Assembly (NCBI RefSeq): GCF_011758745.1
Contig: NZ_JAANOV010000001.1
Span: 4,836,001 to 4,900,000 of the forward strand
Origin: Amycolatopsis granulosa
GTDB taxonomy: Bacteria; Actinomycetota; Actinomycetes; Mycobacteriales; Pseudonocardiaceae
Direction of reading: 5' to 3'
DNA length: 64,000 bases
Part shown: positions 39,567 through 48,824 of the stretch, piece after piece
Position numbering within the stretch: the stretch's first letter is position 1
Layout of the letters: each line of letters begins with the position of its first letter
Notes under the pieces: generated by a model
Databases searched by the model: none
Told to the model about the DNA's origin: nothing
The model's input: the letters and a program-made list of their open reading frames with translations, nothing else
Made by a program: the position numbers and the translations under genes

Positions 39567-40283
39567 GTGAGCGTGCTGGTTGTGACCGGGACTGGAACGG
39601 GCGTCGGCAAGACCGTGGTGACCGCGGCCCTCGCTGCTCTCGCGCATGCCGGGGGCCGCCGGGTTGCCGTGCTCAAACCCGCGCAGACCGGAGTCGGCCC
39701 GGACGAACCGGGAGACGTCGACGAGGTGACCCGCCTGGCCGGCGGCGTGACGACGCGCGAGTTGCGGCGCTATCCCGATCCGCTGGCCCCGGAGCGGGCG
39801 GCCCAGCGGAGCGGGATCGCGGTGGTGCGGCCCGCGGAGGCCGCGCAGGCGGCCGGCGAGCTCGCCGAGACCCACGACCTCGTGCTGATCGAGGGCGCGG
39901 GCGGGCTGCTGGTCCGCTTCGACGGCGACGGCGCCACCCTGGCCGACCTGGCGTGGGCGCTGTCCGCCCCGCTGCTGGTGGTCGCGCAGGCCGGGCTCGG
40001 CACCCTCAACGCGACGGCGCTGACCGCCGAGGTGGCCCTCGCGCGCGGCCTGAACGTGCTGGGCGTGGTCATCGGCTCCTGGCCCGCCCGGCCGGATCTC
40101 GCCGCGCTGTGCAACGTCACCGACCTGCCGGTGGCCGCCGGGGCGCCACTGCTCGGTGCTCTCCCGGAGGGGGCGGGCGAGCTGGACCGGGCGACCTTCC
40201 TGACGGCCGCCCGTGCCGGGCTGTCGCCCTGGTTCGGTGGCGACTTCGACGCGGAACGGTTCCACAAGGGCCTGTCCACTTGA
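39567..40283 (+). CDS. bioD: Dethiobiotin synthetase
   Basis: BioD closes the ureido ring of dethiobiotin from diaminopelargonate, CO2 and ATP. The 238-aa P-loop protein has VTGTGTGVGKT (Walker A), VLKPAQTGVGPDEPGD and LIEGAGGLLV (the ATP/substrate pocket). The frame is open far upstream but coding homology begins at GTG 39567. The other bio genes are not in the window. CO2-producing carbonic anhydrase lies just upstream, but a functional link is only suggestive. Confidence 0.92.
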   Translation: MSVLVVTGTGTGVGKTVVTAALAALAHAGGRRVAVLKPAQTGVGPDEPGDVDEVTRLAGGVTTRELRRYPDPLAPERAAQRSGIAVVRPAEAAQAAGELAETHDLVLIEGAGGLLVRFDGDGATLADLAWALSAPLLVVAQAGLGTLNATALTAEVALARGLNVLGVVIGSWPARPDLAALCNVTDLPVAAGAPLLGALPEGAGELDRATFLTAARAGLSPWFGGDFDAERFHKGLST

Positions 40284-40378
40284 GACCCACCAGGCGACGC
40301 AACCGACACGGTGCGTACACGGCCGGGGCGACCGGCTAGTCTCGGTCCGGCGGAACACGCGGGAACGGAAGGGGTGCG

Positions 40379-40972
40379 GTGGCCGACTCGTCGCCGGTGC
40401 AGGCCAGGCCGGGAGGCCCCGGCCCGGAGTTGCCTGTGCTGTTCACCCGCAGGCCGGCCCGGCCGCGGGTCGTCGTCAAGGCCGACCTGCTGCCCGCGGT
40501 CAGCCTGCTGTCGTTGATCGGGATCGCCGGCATTCCGCTGGGCTGGGTGTGGTCGCTGCTCGCGCCGCCCGAACGCGTACGTGTCTTCGACGGCGGGCAG
40601 CTGGTCCCGCTGCAGCTGGAGAGCTGGCACCGCTTCGACGGCCTGGCGGTCTTCGCGCTGCTCGGGCTCGCCGCCGGGGTGGTCACGGGGGTCGCCGTGT
40701 GGATGCTGCGGGAACGCCGCGGGCCGGTGATCATGATCGCCGCGGTGCTCGGCGGGCTGCTCGCCGCCTGGCTCGGCGCCCAGATGGGAGTCGCGTTCGC
40801 CAACGGCACCTACGCGGTCACCACCACGCCGGCTGTCGGGGATGTGATCGAGCGCGCCCCGCGCCTGGAGTCGATGTGGGTGCTGGTCGCCCAGCCGCTG
40901 GCGACCGCCCTGGTCTACGGCCTGCTCGCCGGCTGGAACGGCCGCGACGACCTCGGCCGCAGGCTGGGCTAG
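40379..40972 (+). CDS. DUF2567-like membrane protein
   Basis: This 197-aa protein has a Pro-rich cytosolic N-terminus (residues 1-35) and four helices (LLPAVSLLSLIGIAGIPLGWVWSLL, FDGLAVFALLGLAAGVVTGVAVW, VIMIAAVLGGLLAAWLGAQMG, WVLVAQPLATALVYGLLAG). The layout agrees with actinobacterial DUF2567 proteins, whose role is not established. GTG 40379 follows GGAAGGGG. A TAGTCT hexamer at 40337-40342 could be its -10, giving a roughly 30-nt leader. Confidence 0.75.
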   Translation: MADSSPVQARPGGPGPELPVLFTRRPARPRVVVKADLLPAVSLLSLIGIAGIPLGWVWSLLAPPERVRVFDGGQLVPLQLESWHRFDGLAVFALLGLAAGVVTGVAVWMLRERRGPVIMIAAVLGGLLAAWLGAQMGVAFANGTYAVTTTPAVGDVIERAPRLESMWVLVAQPLATALVYGLLAGWNGRDDLGRRLG

Positions 40973-40980
40973 AAACACAC

Positions 40981-41014
40981 CACGGCCGGGACCCCTCGGG
41001 GGATCCCGGCCGTG
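40981..41014. terminator. Bidirectional terminator between DUF2567 and whiB genes
   Basis: An 11-bp stem CACGGCCGGGA (40981-40991) with its complement at 41004-41014, extended by ACCCC/GGGGA pairing, lies between the convergent stops. Confidence 0.8.
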
Positions 41015-41022
41015 GGCGTGTC

Positions 41023-41283
41023 TCAGGCGGCCTCGGCGCGGCGGCGCGAGCGGATGAGGCTCCGCCGCTCCTGCTCGGTGGTGCCGCCGAAGATGCCGTT
41101 GTCGAGACCGGCGTCCAGTGCGTAGGCCAGGCATTCGGCGCGCACCGGACAGCTTGCGCACACCGCCTTGGCCCGTGCGACCTGCCGGGCGCCCGGGCCC
41201 ATTTCGGACACGGGGAAGAACAGCTCAGGGTCCTCGTCCCGGCAGGCGGCACTCGTACGCCAGTCGATCACGTCGCGGCTCAT
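41023..41283 (-). CDS. WhiB family redox-sensitive transcription factor
   Basis: This 86-aa actinobacterial Fe-S regulator has the four cluster cysteines at C14, C42, C45 and C51 (C-x2-C-x5-C for the last three) and the GIFGGTTEQERRSL turn followed by an Arg-rich DNA-binding tail RSRRRAEA. The turn reads GIFGG rather than the usual GVWGG, and I cannot assign it to a numbered WhiB subgroup. AAAGGAGG precedes ATG 41283. The 323-bp upstream region is long for so small a gene. Confidence 0.93.
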   Translation of the reverse strand: MSRDVIDWRTSAACRDEDPELFFPVSEMGPGARQVARAKAVCASCPVRAECLAYALDAGLDNGIFGGTTEQERRSLIRSRRRAEAA

Positions 41284-41606
41284 GGCGTGCCGCCTCCTTT
41301 CGTTGCGTTGCGTTTCAGCTGGCGCTCCAGGCACCAGCAAGGGCGATGAGCACAGGAAAAAGCCCATCTTGTTCTTGCCGCGGTATCTGGGTTGCCACGC
41401 CGGGCTCGGATCAATCACCTTGATCCGGCGGGCCGGTGGCAGAGGGCTGTTGCCAGCGCCGAAGGTCCAACGGTACCAGGAAGATCGTTGTTCCCCACGG
41501 CCCGCGAAAAGTTTCCCCGCTGCTGTGACCGGATTCACGTTTTGCCGCACGCGCGGTGCCGGTGATCGTCCAGGGCACCCCGGCCGCGCACCGCGCTGCC
41601 GTTGCG
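41284..41606. other. Intergenic leader region of whiB
   Basis: The 323-bp gap between whiB and the LON gene is less GC-rich than the neighbouring genes. It includes a perfect 7-bp inverted repeat, GGATCAA and TTGATCC at 41408-41414 and 41420-41426 with a 5-nt loop, about 125 bp before the whiB start. The frame runs in from upstream without a stop, starting with a possible short ATG frame at 41367. No clear -10/-35 was found. A transcription factor operator or leader hairpin is plausible. Confidence 0.5.
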
Positions 41607-42320
41607 TCAGTTCAGGCTGGCGGGCAGCCCCAGCTGGATCAGCTCGGGCGGGGGAGCGGGCACGGCCCGCAGCTTGGACAGGAAGCCGGCCTCGCGCCGC
41701 AGCATCCGGCTCACCAGGCGCAACCGCCGCAGCGGGTGGGTCTCCTCGAGCAGCTCCTGCCGGTCGGCCAGCGGGAGCAGGCAGTCGGCCGCCAGCAGGT
41801 AGGACAGTGCTCCGGAGTCGATGCCCGGTTCGGGCTTCGCCCATGTGTCCCGGTGCCAGGCGGCCGCGCAGTAGGCGGCGTGCGCGGCGAGCGCCGCGCC
41901 CCGCAGGCCGTGTACGGCGTGGGCCGCGGCGGGCGGCAACGGCGCGTCGTCGACCCACTCGATCCTGCCGACCAGGTACGGCGCGCGGCTGATGTCGATC
42001 TCCAGGACGCGGAACCGGCGTTCCCCGCGGGTGATGATGTCGAAGCGGCCGTCGGGCAGCCGTTCACTCTCCCCGAGCAGGGCCGCGCAGCCGATGCCGT
42101 GGACGTGCTCGACGTGCTCGACCTCGCGGACGGCGGAGGTGCGGATCGCCACGATCCCGAACCGCCGGTCCGGCACCGCGCCGGTCAGCAGGTCGACCGC
42201 GAGCTGCCGGTAACGCGGTTCGAACAGGTGCAGCGGCAGGGTGGCGCCGGGCAGCAGAACGGTTTGCAGCGGGAACAGGGGGATGGTCTCTGTCGCTCTT
42301 TCCTGCCGCTCCGCATCCAC
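41607..42320 (-). CDS. LON-substrate-binding domain protein
   Basis: This 237-aa protein is a stand-alone N-terminal LON domain: TIPLFPLQTVLLPGATLPLHLFEPRYRQLAVDLL, FGIVAIRTS, and GCAALLGESERLPDGRFDIITRGERRFRV. There is no AAA or protease part. Such proteins are common in actinobacteria and are often annotated as peptidase S16; their role is unknown. TACCGT ends 6 nt before GTG 42320 with no Shine-Dalgarno, predicting a leaderless message; a TTGAGC 19 bp further upstream overlaps the nrtR stop. Confidence 0.87.
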   Translation of the reverse strand: MDAERQERATETIPLFPLQTVLLPGATLPLHLFEPRYRQLAVDLLTGAVPDRRFGIVAIRTSAVREVEHVEHVHGIGCAALLGESERLPDGRFDIITRGERRFRVLEIDISRAPYLVGRIEWVDDAPLPPAAAHAVHGLRGAALAAHAAYCAAAWHRDTWAKPEPGIDSGALSYLLAADCLLPLADRQELLEETHPLRRLRLVSRMLRREAGFLSKLRAVPAPPPELIQLGLPASLN

Positions 42321-42326
42321 GGCTAC

Positions 42327-42332
42327 ACGGTA
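42327..42332 (-). promoter_or_regulatory. -10 element for leaderless LON-domain gene
   Basis: TACCGT on the minus strand ends 6 nt before GTG 42320; TTGAGC at 42357-42352 is a possible -35 with a 19-bp spacer. Confidence 0.5.
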
Positions 42333-42353
42333 CGTCGATCCCGTGGTTCTCGC

Positions 42354-43052
42354 TCAACGTCGGGGCGGCGGACGGAACACCGCGAACGGGTCTGTCACTT
42401 GGATGCCCTTCCCGGTGAACGAGAACAGCGCGGCCGGCCGCCCCCCGCTGCGGCCGGGCGGCGCGGTGTGCCCGGTGGGGGAGAGCAGGCCGCGGCGGGA
42501 CAGCACGCGCTGCAGGTTGGTGGCGTCGACCTTGTAACCCAGCGCCGCCGAGTACAGCTCGCGCAGGGCCGAGATGGTGAACTCGCGCGGCGCCAGTGCG
42601 AAGCCGACGTTGGTGTAGGACAGCTTGGAGCGCAACCGGTCGCGGGCGCGCAGCACGATGTCGCGGTGGTCGAACGCGGTGCGCGGCAGATCGTCCACCG
42701 GGTGCCAGCGGGTGTCCTCGGGGACCTCCGGGTCGACGCCGCACGGGACCAGGCCGAGGAACGCGGTGGCGACCACCCGTGGGCCGGGCACCCGGTCCGG
42801 GGCGCTGAACACCGCGAGCTGCTCGACGTGGGTCAGCTGCCGGACGTCCACCTTCTCCGCGAGCTGCCGGCGCACGGAGGTCTCCACGTCCTCGTCCGGC
42901 CGCAGCCGGCCGCCGGGCAGCGACCAGCGCCCGACGTGCGGATCCAGCGCGCGCCGCCACAGCAGGACCTGCAGTGTGGCGCAACGCACTTGCAATACCG
43001 CCGCCAAAACCTCGTGTGCCAGGGGGGCGCTGTTGTTAATATGGCTCCGCAC
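42354..43052 (-). CDS. nrtR: NrtR-type Nudix-related transcriptional regulator of NAD synthesis
   Basis: NrtR is a repressor that senses NAD metabolites (usually ADP-ribose). The N-terminal half (residues about 12-150) is a Nudix fold, and the C-terminal half ([47 protein letters not shown]) is the winged-helix domain of NrtR. The Nudix box reads [21 protein letters not shown], so the usual RE-UxEE catalytic residues are RQ-LAEK; loss of hydrolase activity fits a sensor role. It is 232 aa, divergent from nadABC across a 47-bp gap containing a 25-bp palindrome. Confidence 0.9.
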   Translation of the reverse strand: MRSHINNSAPLAHEVLAAVLQVRCATLQVLLWRRALDPHVGRWSLPGGRLRPDEDVETSVRRQLAEKVDVRQLTHVEQLAVFSAPDRVPGPRVVATAFLGLVPCGVDPEVPEDTRWHPVDDLPRTAFDHRDIVLRARDRLRSKLSYTNVGFALAPREFTISALRELYSAALGYKVDATNLQRVLSRRGLLSPTGHTAPPGRSGGRPAALFSFTGKGIQVTDPFAVFRPPPRR

Positions 43053-43077
43053 GGTTTTCGATTGTAAGGCGAAAACC
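43053..43077. promoter_or_regulatory. Candidate NrtR operator, 25-bp palindrome
   Basis: GGTTTTCG (43053-43060) and CGAAAACC (43070-43077) are perfect arms around a 9-bp spacer. The palindrome starts 1 bp before the nrtR start codon and its spacer carries TACAAT on the minus strand. For nadA, TAATAT at 43037-43042 predicts a start about 4 bp before the palindrome, so a bound repressor would block both directions. A smaller inverted repeat, ACCAG/CTGGT (43075-43087), lies just before the nadA ribosome site. Confidence 0.75.
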
Positions 43078-43099
43078 AGCGACTGGTCCAGGAGGGCCG

Positions 43100-44107
43100 A
43101 TGACTGCAGCGAGTGTGGATCTCACCCCGTATGGCGGCGTGGAGCCGGACGAGGCATGGGCGGAAGAGGTGCGCAAGCTGGCGCGCGAGCGGGATGCCGT
43201 GCTGCTGGCGCACAACTACCAGGCGCCGGCGATCCAGGACATCGCCGACCACACCGGGGACTCCCTCGCGCTGTCCCGGATCGCCGCCGCGAGCGACGCG
43301 TCGACCATCGTCTTCTGCGGTGTGCACTTCATGGCCGAGACCGCGAAGATCCTGTCGCCGGACAAGACGGTGCTGATCCCGGACGCGCGGGCCGGCTGCT
43401 CGCTCGCCGATTCCATCGACGCCGCCCAGCTGCGCGCGTGGAAGGCCGAGCACCCCGGCGCGGTCGTGGTGTCCTATGTGAACACCACGGCGGAGGTCAA
43501 GGCGGAGACGGACATCTGCTGCACCTCGTCCAACGCGGTCGACGTGGTGGCCTCGATCCCGGCCGACCGCGAGGTGCTGTTCTGCCCGGACCAGTTCCTC
43601 GGCGCGCACGTCAAGCGCAAGACCGGGCGCGACAACCTGCACATCTGGGCCGGTGAGTGCCACGTGCACGCCGGCATCAACGGTCCCGAGCTGGCGCAGC
43701 GCGCGGCCGACAACCCGGATGCGGACCTGTTCATCCACCCCGAGTGCGGCTGCGCGACCTCGGCGCTGTACCTGGCCGGTGAGGGCACGGTGCCCGCGGA
43801 CAAGGTGAAGATCCTCTCCACCGGCGACATGGTGCAGGAGGCCCGTGCCACCAAGGCGAAGTCGGTGCTGGTGGCCACCGAGGTGGGCATGCTGCACCAG
43901 TTGCGCAAGGCCGCGCCGGGCGTGGACTTCCGTGCGGTGAACGACCGCGCGTCGTGCGCCTACATGAAGATGATCACCCCGGCGGCGTTGCTGCGTGCGC
44001 TGCGGGAGGGCGCCGACGAGGTGCACGTCGACCCGGACGTGGCGGCGCGCGCCCGCGCCTCGGTGCAGCGGATGATCGAGATCGGGCAGCCCGGCGGCGG
44101 CGAATGA
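43100..44107 (+). CDS. nadA: Quinolinate synthase
   Basis: NadA, a [4Fe-4S] enzyme, condenses iminoaspartate and dihydroxyacetone phosphate to quinolinate. The 335-aa protein has [58 protein letters not shown] and [17 protein letters not shown], covering the three cluster cysteines. CAGGAGGG precedes ATG 43100. Its stop overlaps nadB (ATGA). The palindrome upstream suggests control by NrtR. Confidence 0.95.
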   Translation: MTAASVDLTPYGGVEPDEAWAEEVRKLARERDAVLLAHNYQAPAIQDIADHTGDSLALSRIAAASDASTIVFCGVHFMAETAKILSPDKTVLIPDARAGCSLADSIDAAQLRAWKAEHPGAVVVSYVNTTAEVKAETDICCTSSNAVDVVASIPADREVLFCPDQFLGAHVKRKTGRDNLHIWAGECHVHAGINGPELAQRAADNPDADLFIHPECGCATSALYLAGEGTVPADKVKILSTGDMVQEARATKAKSVLVATEVGMLHQLRKAAPGVDFRAVNDRASCAYMKMITPAALLRALREGADEVHVDPDVAARARASVQRMIEIGQPGGGE

Positions 44108-45750
44108 CCGGCCCGGTTACCGACGGCGGGTCGAAAACCGCGTGCTGGGAGGCGCGCGCGGATCTGGTCGTGCTCGGCACCGGGGTGGCCGGGCTGACCG
44201 CCGCGATCCGCGCGCAGGAGCTCGGGCTGCGGGTGCTGGTCGTCACCAAGGCGGCGGTCGCCGACGGCAACACCCGGTGGGCCCAGGGCGGTGTCGCCGT
44301 GGTCCTGGAGGACCAGCACGACGAGGGCGACTCCGTCGCGCGGCACGTCGAGGACACGCTGGTCGCCGGCGCCGGCCTGTGCGACACCGACGCGGTCGCG
44401 GCGATCCTGGCCGGCGGTCCGCGCGCGGTGTCCTGGCTCCGGTCGGTGGGCGCGCGGTTCGACCCGGGCGCGGCCGGCCTGCTGGCCCGTACCCGGGAAG
44501 GCGGGCACAGCGCGTTCCGCGTCATCCACGCCGGTGGGGACGCGACCGGGGCCGAGGTCGAGCGGACGCTCGTCGCCGAGGCCACCGGGCGGCGGTTGCC
44601 CGTCCTGGAGCGGCACATCGCGGTCGATGCGCTGCGCACCCCGCGTGGGGACGTGGCGGGCGTGACGGTGCTCGACCCGGAGGGCAGGCCCGGCGTGCTG
44701 CGGGCGCCCGCGGTGCTGGTCGCGACCGGCGGGACGGGGCAGCTGTACCAGGCCACGTCCAACCCGGAGATCGCCACCGGCGACGGGGTCGCACTCGGGT
44801 TGCGGGCCGGGGCGGCGGCCGCCGACCTGGAGTTCGTGCAGTTCCACCCGACCGTGCTGTTCACGCCGGGCGCGCGTGGCCGGTGCCCGCTGGTCACCGA
44901 GGCCGTGCGCGGCGAGGGTGCGGTCCTGGTCGACGGCGCGGGCGCGTCCGTGATGCAGGGCGTGCACCCGCTGGCCGATCTGGCTCCGCGGGACGTGGTG
45001 TCCGGCGCGATCATCCGCCGGCTCGCGTCCGCGCCGGGCGGGATCGACGACCACGTGTTCCTCGACGCCACCGGCCTGTCCGGGTTCGCCGGGCGGTTCC
45101 CGACGGTCTTCGCGGCCTGCCGCGCGATCGGCGTGGACCCGGCGCACGACCCGATCCCGGTGACCCCGGCGGCGCACTTCGCGTGCGGCGGGCTGGTGGC
45201 CGGTACGGACGGCCGGACCGGGGTGCCCGGCCTGTACGCGGCCGGGGAGGTCGCGCGGACCGGGTTGCACGGGGCGAACCGGCTGGCGTCCAACAGCCTG
45301 CTGGAAGGGCTGGTCACCGGCACCGCGGCCGCGCAGGCCGTCGCCGCGGACCTCGCCGCGGGGGTGCTGGCCGACCCGAAGCAGGCGATGACACCGGTGC
45401 CCGCTCCGGTGCGCATCGCCCAGCGGGACGCGCTCCAGCGCGCGATGAGCCGGTACGCGGCGATCGGGCGGGACGCCGAGGGGCTGGCCGTGGCCGGTTC
45501 CGTCCTCGACCTGTCGACTTCGGACGGTCTACTGCGGACGCACGCGGACGTCGAGGACGCGGCGCTCACCCTGGTCGCCCAGGCATTGCTGGCCGCGGCG
45601 GCCCGGCGCACCGAGTCCCGCGGCTGTCACGTGCGCACCGACCACCCGGCGCGGGACGACCTGCGGTGGCAGCGCAGTCAGCACATCCGCCTCACCCCGT
45701 CCGGCCAGCCGGTGCTGGCCGACCCCGTCTGCTCGGAGGAAGTGGCATGA
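44104..45750 (+). CDS. nadB: L-aspartate oxidase
   Basis: NadB oxidises L-aspartate to iminoaspartate with FAD, feeding NadA. The 548-aa flavoprotein has the dinucleotide motif [27 protein letters not shown], the [11 protein letters not shown] block [12 protein letters not shown], and the flavin-binding end [28 protein letters not shown] 44104 overlaps the nadA stop, and its stop overlaps nadC, so the operon is translationally coupled throughout. Confidence 0.95.
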   Translation: MTGPVTDGGSKTACWEARADLVVLGTGVAGLTAAIRAQELGLRVLVVTKAAVADGNTRWAQGGVAVVLEDQHDEGDSVARHVEDTLVAGAGLCDTDAVAAILAGGPRAVSWLRSVGARFDPGAAGLLARTREGGHSAFRVIHAGGDATGAEVERTLVAEATGRRLPVLERHIAVDALRTPRGDVAGVTVLDPEGRPGVLRAPAVLVATGGTGQLYQATSNPEIATGDGVALGLRAGAAAADLEFVQFHPTVLFTPGARGRCPLVTEAVRGEGAVLVDGAGASVMQGVHPLADLAPRDVVSGAIIRRLASAPGGIDDHVFLDATGLSGFAGRFPTVFAACRAIGVDPAHDPIPVTPAAHFACGGLVAGTDGRTGVPGLYAAGEVARTGLHGANRLASNSLLEGLVTGTAAAQAVAADLAAGVLADPKQAMTPVPAPVRIAQRDALQRAMSRYAAIGRDAEGLAVAGSVLDLSTSDGLLRTHADVEDAALTLVAQALLAAAARRTESRGCHVRTDHPARDDLRWQRSQHIRLTPSGQPVLADPVCSEEVA

Positions 45751-46595
45751 CCCTGGACCAGGACGACGTCCGCCGCGTCGTGGAGACCGCGCTGGCCGAG
45801 GACCTGCGGTACGGACCGGACGCGACCACCGCGGCGACGGTGCCCGCCGGGGCCACCGCCACCGCGGAGATCACCCCGCGCGTGGACGGCACGCTCGCCG
45901 GTGTGCCGGTCGCGCTGGCCGTGTTCGACGCCGTGCTCGGCTCCGGGTACGCCGTGCTCGACCGGACCGAGGACGGCATCCGGCTCGTCGCCGGCACACC
46001 GGCGCTCGTCGTGCGCGGCCCGGTGCGCGGGCTGCTCACCGCTGAGCGGACGGCGCTGAACCTGTTGTGCCACCTGTCCGGGGTGGCGACCGCCACCGCC
46101 GCGTGGGTGTCCGCAGTGGACGGTACCGGGTGCGGGATCCGCGACTCCCGCAAGACGTTGCCCGGCCTGCGGCTGCTGCAGAAGTACGCGGTGCGCTGCG
46201 GCGGCGGGGTGAACCACCGGATGGGCCTCGGGGACGCGGTGCTGATCAAGGACAACCACGTCGTCGCGGCAGGCTCGGTGACCGCGGCGCTGGCCGCGGC
46301 CCGCGAGCACGCCCCGGAGTTGCCGTGCGAGGTCGAGGTGGACACCCTCGAGCAGCTCGACGAGGCGCTCGCCGCCGGTGCCGACGAGATCCTGCTGGAC
46401 AACTTCACCCCGGACCAGTGCGCGGAAGCCGTGCGGCGCAAGGACGAGCTGTCGCCGAAGACCCGGCTGGAGGCATCCGGCGGGCTGCGGCTGGCCAACG
46501 CGCGCCCGTACGCCGAGACCGGGGTGGACTACCTGTCGGTCGGCGGGCTGACCCACTCCTCGCCCGCGCTCGACCTCGGGATGGATCTCCGCTGA
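45747..46595 (+). CDS. nadC: Nicotinate-nucleotide diphosphorylase (carboxylating)
   Basis: NadC converts quinolinate and PRPP to nicotinate mononucleotide, completing de novo pyridine ring synthesis. The 282-aa protein has IRDSRKTLPGLRLLQKYAVRCGGGVNHRMGLGDAVLIKDNH, EVEVDTLEQLDEALAAGADEILLDNF and LEASGGL. ATG 45747 overlaps the nadB stop. The reductase-deaminase gene converges on it with 10 bp between stops. Confidence 0.95.
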   Translation: MTLDQDDVRRVVETALAEDLRYGPDATTAATVPAGATATAEITPRVDGTLAGVPVALAVFDAVLGSGYAVLDRTEDGIRLVAGTPALVVRGPVRGLLTAERTALNLLCHLSGVATATAAWVSAVDGTGCGIRDSRKTLPGLRLLQKYAVRCGGGVNHRMGLGDAVLIKDNHVVAAGSVTAALAAAREHAPELPCEVEVDTLEQLDEALAAGADEILLDNFTPDQCAEAVRRKDELSPKTRLEASGGLRLANARPYAETGVDYLSVGGLTHSSPALDLGMDLR

Positions 46596-46605
46596 CCGGA
46601 CGCGG

Positions 46606-47694
46606 TCAGGTGCCGAACGGCAGGTGCGCGTTCGTCTCCTTGACGAGTCCGGCCAGGTCCGGCAGTTCGCGCACCTCGCGGCCGGCCGCGCGCAGCGTTT
46701 CCGCGCCCACGCAGTCCACGAACAGGTCCGGCTCGCGCCAGGCGAACACCACCCGCGGGATGCCGGAGTCCAGGATCCGCTGCGTGCACGACACCGGCCG
46801 GGAGGCGCGCGCACTGCACGGTTCCAGCGAGGAGTAGATCGTCGCGCTCGCCAGCCGCGGGTCGTCGCCCAGTTTGGCGAGCGCGACCTCCTCCGCGTGG
46901 TCGTGCGGATCGGTCTCGCCCGAGTACCCGGTGGCCAGCACCCGGTCGGCCGCGTCGGTGACGATCGCACCGACGCGGAACGTCGCCGACGGCGGGCAGT
47001 TCGCGGCCAGCGCGATCGCCTCCCGCAGCCGCCGGTGGTCGAGCGCCGCCCGACCCAGGTGGTACCGCATGAACACCACGTCACCGATCCGCCGGGTCTC
47101 GGTCAGCTGCAACCGCCCCGGCGGGAACCGGCCCGGGCCCACGAACCGCGGCGCGGCCGCCTCGCCCACGAACACCGGCGCGATCGCCAGGTGCAGCTCG
47201 TCGACCACGCCCGCGGTGAGGAACTGGGTGTGGACCGCGCCGCCGCCCTCGACCATCAGCCGCCCGACGCCGCGCGCGGCCAGATCGGCGAGCACGCGCC
47301 GCAGGTCCAGCGGGCTGCCGCCGTCGACCACCGTCGCCACCGCACCGAGGCGGCCCCGCACCTGCGCCGGTGACGAGGTGTAGACGAGTTTGTCGACGTC
47401 GCCGGTGGTGAAGAAGTTCGCCGCCGGGTCGAGGTCGCCGCTGCCGGTGATCGTGACCTTCGCCGGGTTCGCGCGCCCGGACCGCACCAGCAAGCGGGGA
47501 TTGTCGGTGCGGATCGTGCCCGCCCCGACCAGGATCGCGTCCACCCCGGCCCGCACCTCGTCGACCCGCGCGAAGTCCTCCTCGTTGGACAACAGGAGCC
47601 GGTGGTCGCTGGTGTCGTCGAGGTAGCCGTCCAGGGACACCGCCGCGGAGGCGATGACGTACGGGCGCGTGCTCACGTCCGGTGAGTCTGCCAT
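46606..47694 (-). CDS. Bifunctional reductase-deaminase with RibD domains in reversed order
   Basis: Residues about 10-215 form a RibD C-terminal/dihydrofolate reductase-like domain (IASAAVSLDGYLDD, ILVGAGTIRTDNPRLLV, GRLMVEGGGAVHTQFL). Residues about 220-345 form a cytidine-deaminase-fold domain with the zinc motifs HAE (DHAEEVALAKLG) and EPC-x9-C (EPCSARASRPVSC). Ordinary RibD has the deaminase first; here it is second. The fusion could carry out the riboflavin deamination-reduction pair or serve another pyrimidine/pterin pathway. No rib genes are near. ATG 47694 starts it; GTG 47676 is an alternative. Length 362 aa. Confidence 0.85.
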   Translation of the reverse strand: MADSPDVSTRPYVIASAAVSLDGYLDDTSDHRLLLSNEEDFARVDEVRAGVDAILVGAGTIRTDNPRLLVRSGRANPAKVTITGSGDLDPAANFFTTGDVDKLVYTSSPAQVRGRLGAVATVVDGGSPLDLRRVLADLAARGVGRLMVEGGGAVHTQFLTAGVVDELHLAIAPVFVGEAAAPRFVGPGRFPPGRLQLTETRRIGDVVFMRYHLGRAALDHRRLREAIALAANCPPSATFRVGAIVTDAADRVLATGYSGETDPHDHAEEVALAKLGDDPRLASATIYSSLEPCSARASRPVSCTQRILDSGIPRVVFAWREPDLFVDCVGAETLRAAGREVRELPDLAGLVKETNAHLPFGT

Positions 47695-47780
47695 CCCGGA
47701 TCCCGGGCCGCGTTGACACCGGACGCTCCGGGCAGTTTCGTGCAGGATGGAAGGAAATCATCGTCCGCTGGGGGTGCGCA

Positions 47781-48821
47781 GTGTCGAACGCCGCCGCGGT
47801 GCTCGGCGCTATCCGGCGCGAGGGCCCGCTGTCGCGCGCCGCGATCGCCGAGCTGACGTCGCTGAGCATGCCGACGGTCAGCCGCCAGGTCGCCGCGCTC
47901 GCCGAGGCGCGGCTGGTGCGGGACGTGCCGGACCTGGCGCGGCCGGGCGCGGTCGGCAGGCCACGGGTGCCGGTGGACATCGATGACACGGTGCTCGCGG
48001 CCTGCGGCGTGCACATCGGGGTCCGCACCACCACGTTCGGCCTCGTCGACCTGCGGGGGCGGCTGGTCGCCAGCGAGAAGATCCCGACCCCGCGGGGCAG
48101 CGCGGAGGACGGGCTGGCGTTCCTCGCCGCGAAGGTCCGCGCGTTCCTGCGCCGCCGCCGGGAGCGGCGGGTGGTCGGCCTCGGGCTCGCCACCGGCGGG
48201 CAGGTCGACACCGGCCGCGGACTGATCAGCCACGACCGGCTGGGCTGGCACCGCGCTCCGGCGCGGGCCGTGCTGTCGCGCGGCACCGGGCTGCCGGTGC
48301 ACGTGGACGGCCACGTGCCCGCGATGGCGCACGCCGAGCTGCTGTTCGGCGAGGGCAAGCAGTACCCGAGCCTGCTCTACTTCTACGCCCGGCAGGTCGT
48401 CGGTGCGGCGATCGTGGTCGACGGGGTCCTGCACCGCGGCCCCGGCCAGGCCGGGTCGGTGGCGCACCTGCCCGTCGGCGGCGACGTGCGCTGCGGGTGC
48501 GGCCGGACGGGGTGCCTCGAGGCGACGATCAACGACCAGACCGACCGGGGTGCACTGGCCGACCGTGCCGCGACGATGGGGCGTGCGGTCGCGTTGCTGC
48601 GCGACATCGTGAACCCGGACCAGGTCGTCCTGGGCGGCCAGAACATCACCGACGCCCCCGAGCACCTCGCCACCCTGCTGCACGCCTTCGCCGCCACGAC
48701 CGCGCTGCCCGGGACCGACCTGGTGACGGTCACCCGGTTCGGTCCCGACGTCCAGGCCGTCGCCGCGTGTACCGGTGTTCTCGCCGGTGTCTACGCCGAC
48801 CCGGGACCGCTGATGGCGTAG
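47781..48821 (+). CDS. ROK family transcriptional regulator
   Basis: This 346-aa protein joins an N-terminal winged helix (VLGAIRREGPLSRAAIAELTSLSMPTVSRQVAALAEARLV) to a ROK sugar-kinase-like domain. The zinc motif CGCGRTGCLEA and GQVVGAAIVVDGVLHRGPGQAGSVAHL-type block of the ROK fold are present. ROK repressors usually sense a sugar or sugar phosphate; no sugar gene is next to it. GTG 47781 is preceded by GGGGGTG; the open frame begins at 47682 without homology. It converges with eccE. Confidence 0.87.
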   Translation: MSNAAAVLGAIRREGPLSRAAIAELTSLSMPTVSRQVAALAEARLVRDVPDLARPGAVGRPRVPVDIDDTVLAACGVHIGVRTTTFGLVDLRGRLVASEKIPTPRGSAEDGLAFLAAKVRAFLRRRRERRVVGLGLATGGQVDTGRGLISHDRLGWHRAPARAVLSRGTGLPVHVDGHVPAMAHAELLFGEGKQYPSLLYFYARQVVGAAIVVDGVLHRGPGQAGSVAHLPVGGDVRCGCGRTGCLEATINDQTDRGALADRAATMGRAVALLRDIVNPDQVVLGGQNITDAPEHLATLLHAFAATTALPGTDLVTVTRFGPDVQAVAACTGVLAGVYADPGPLMA

Positions 48822-48824
48822 CGG

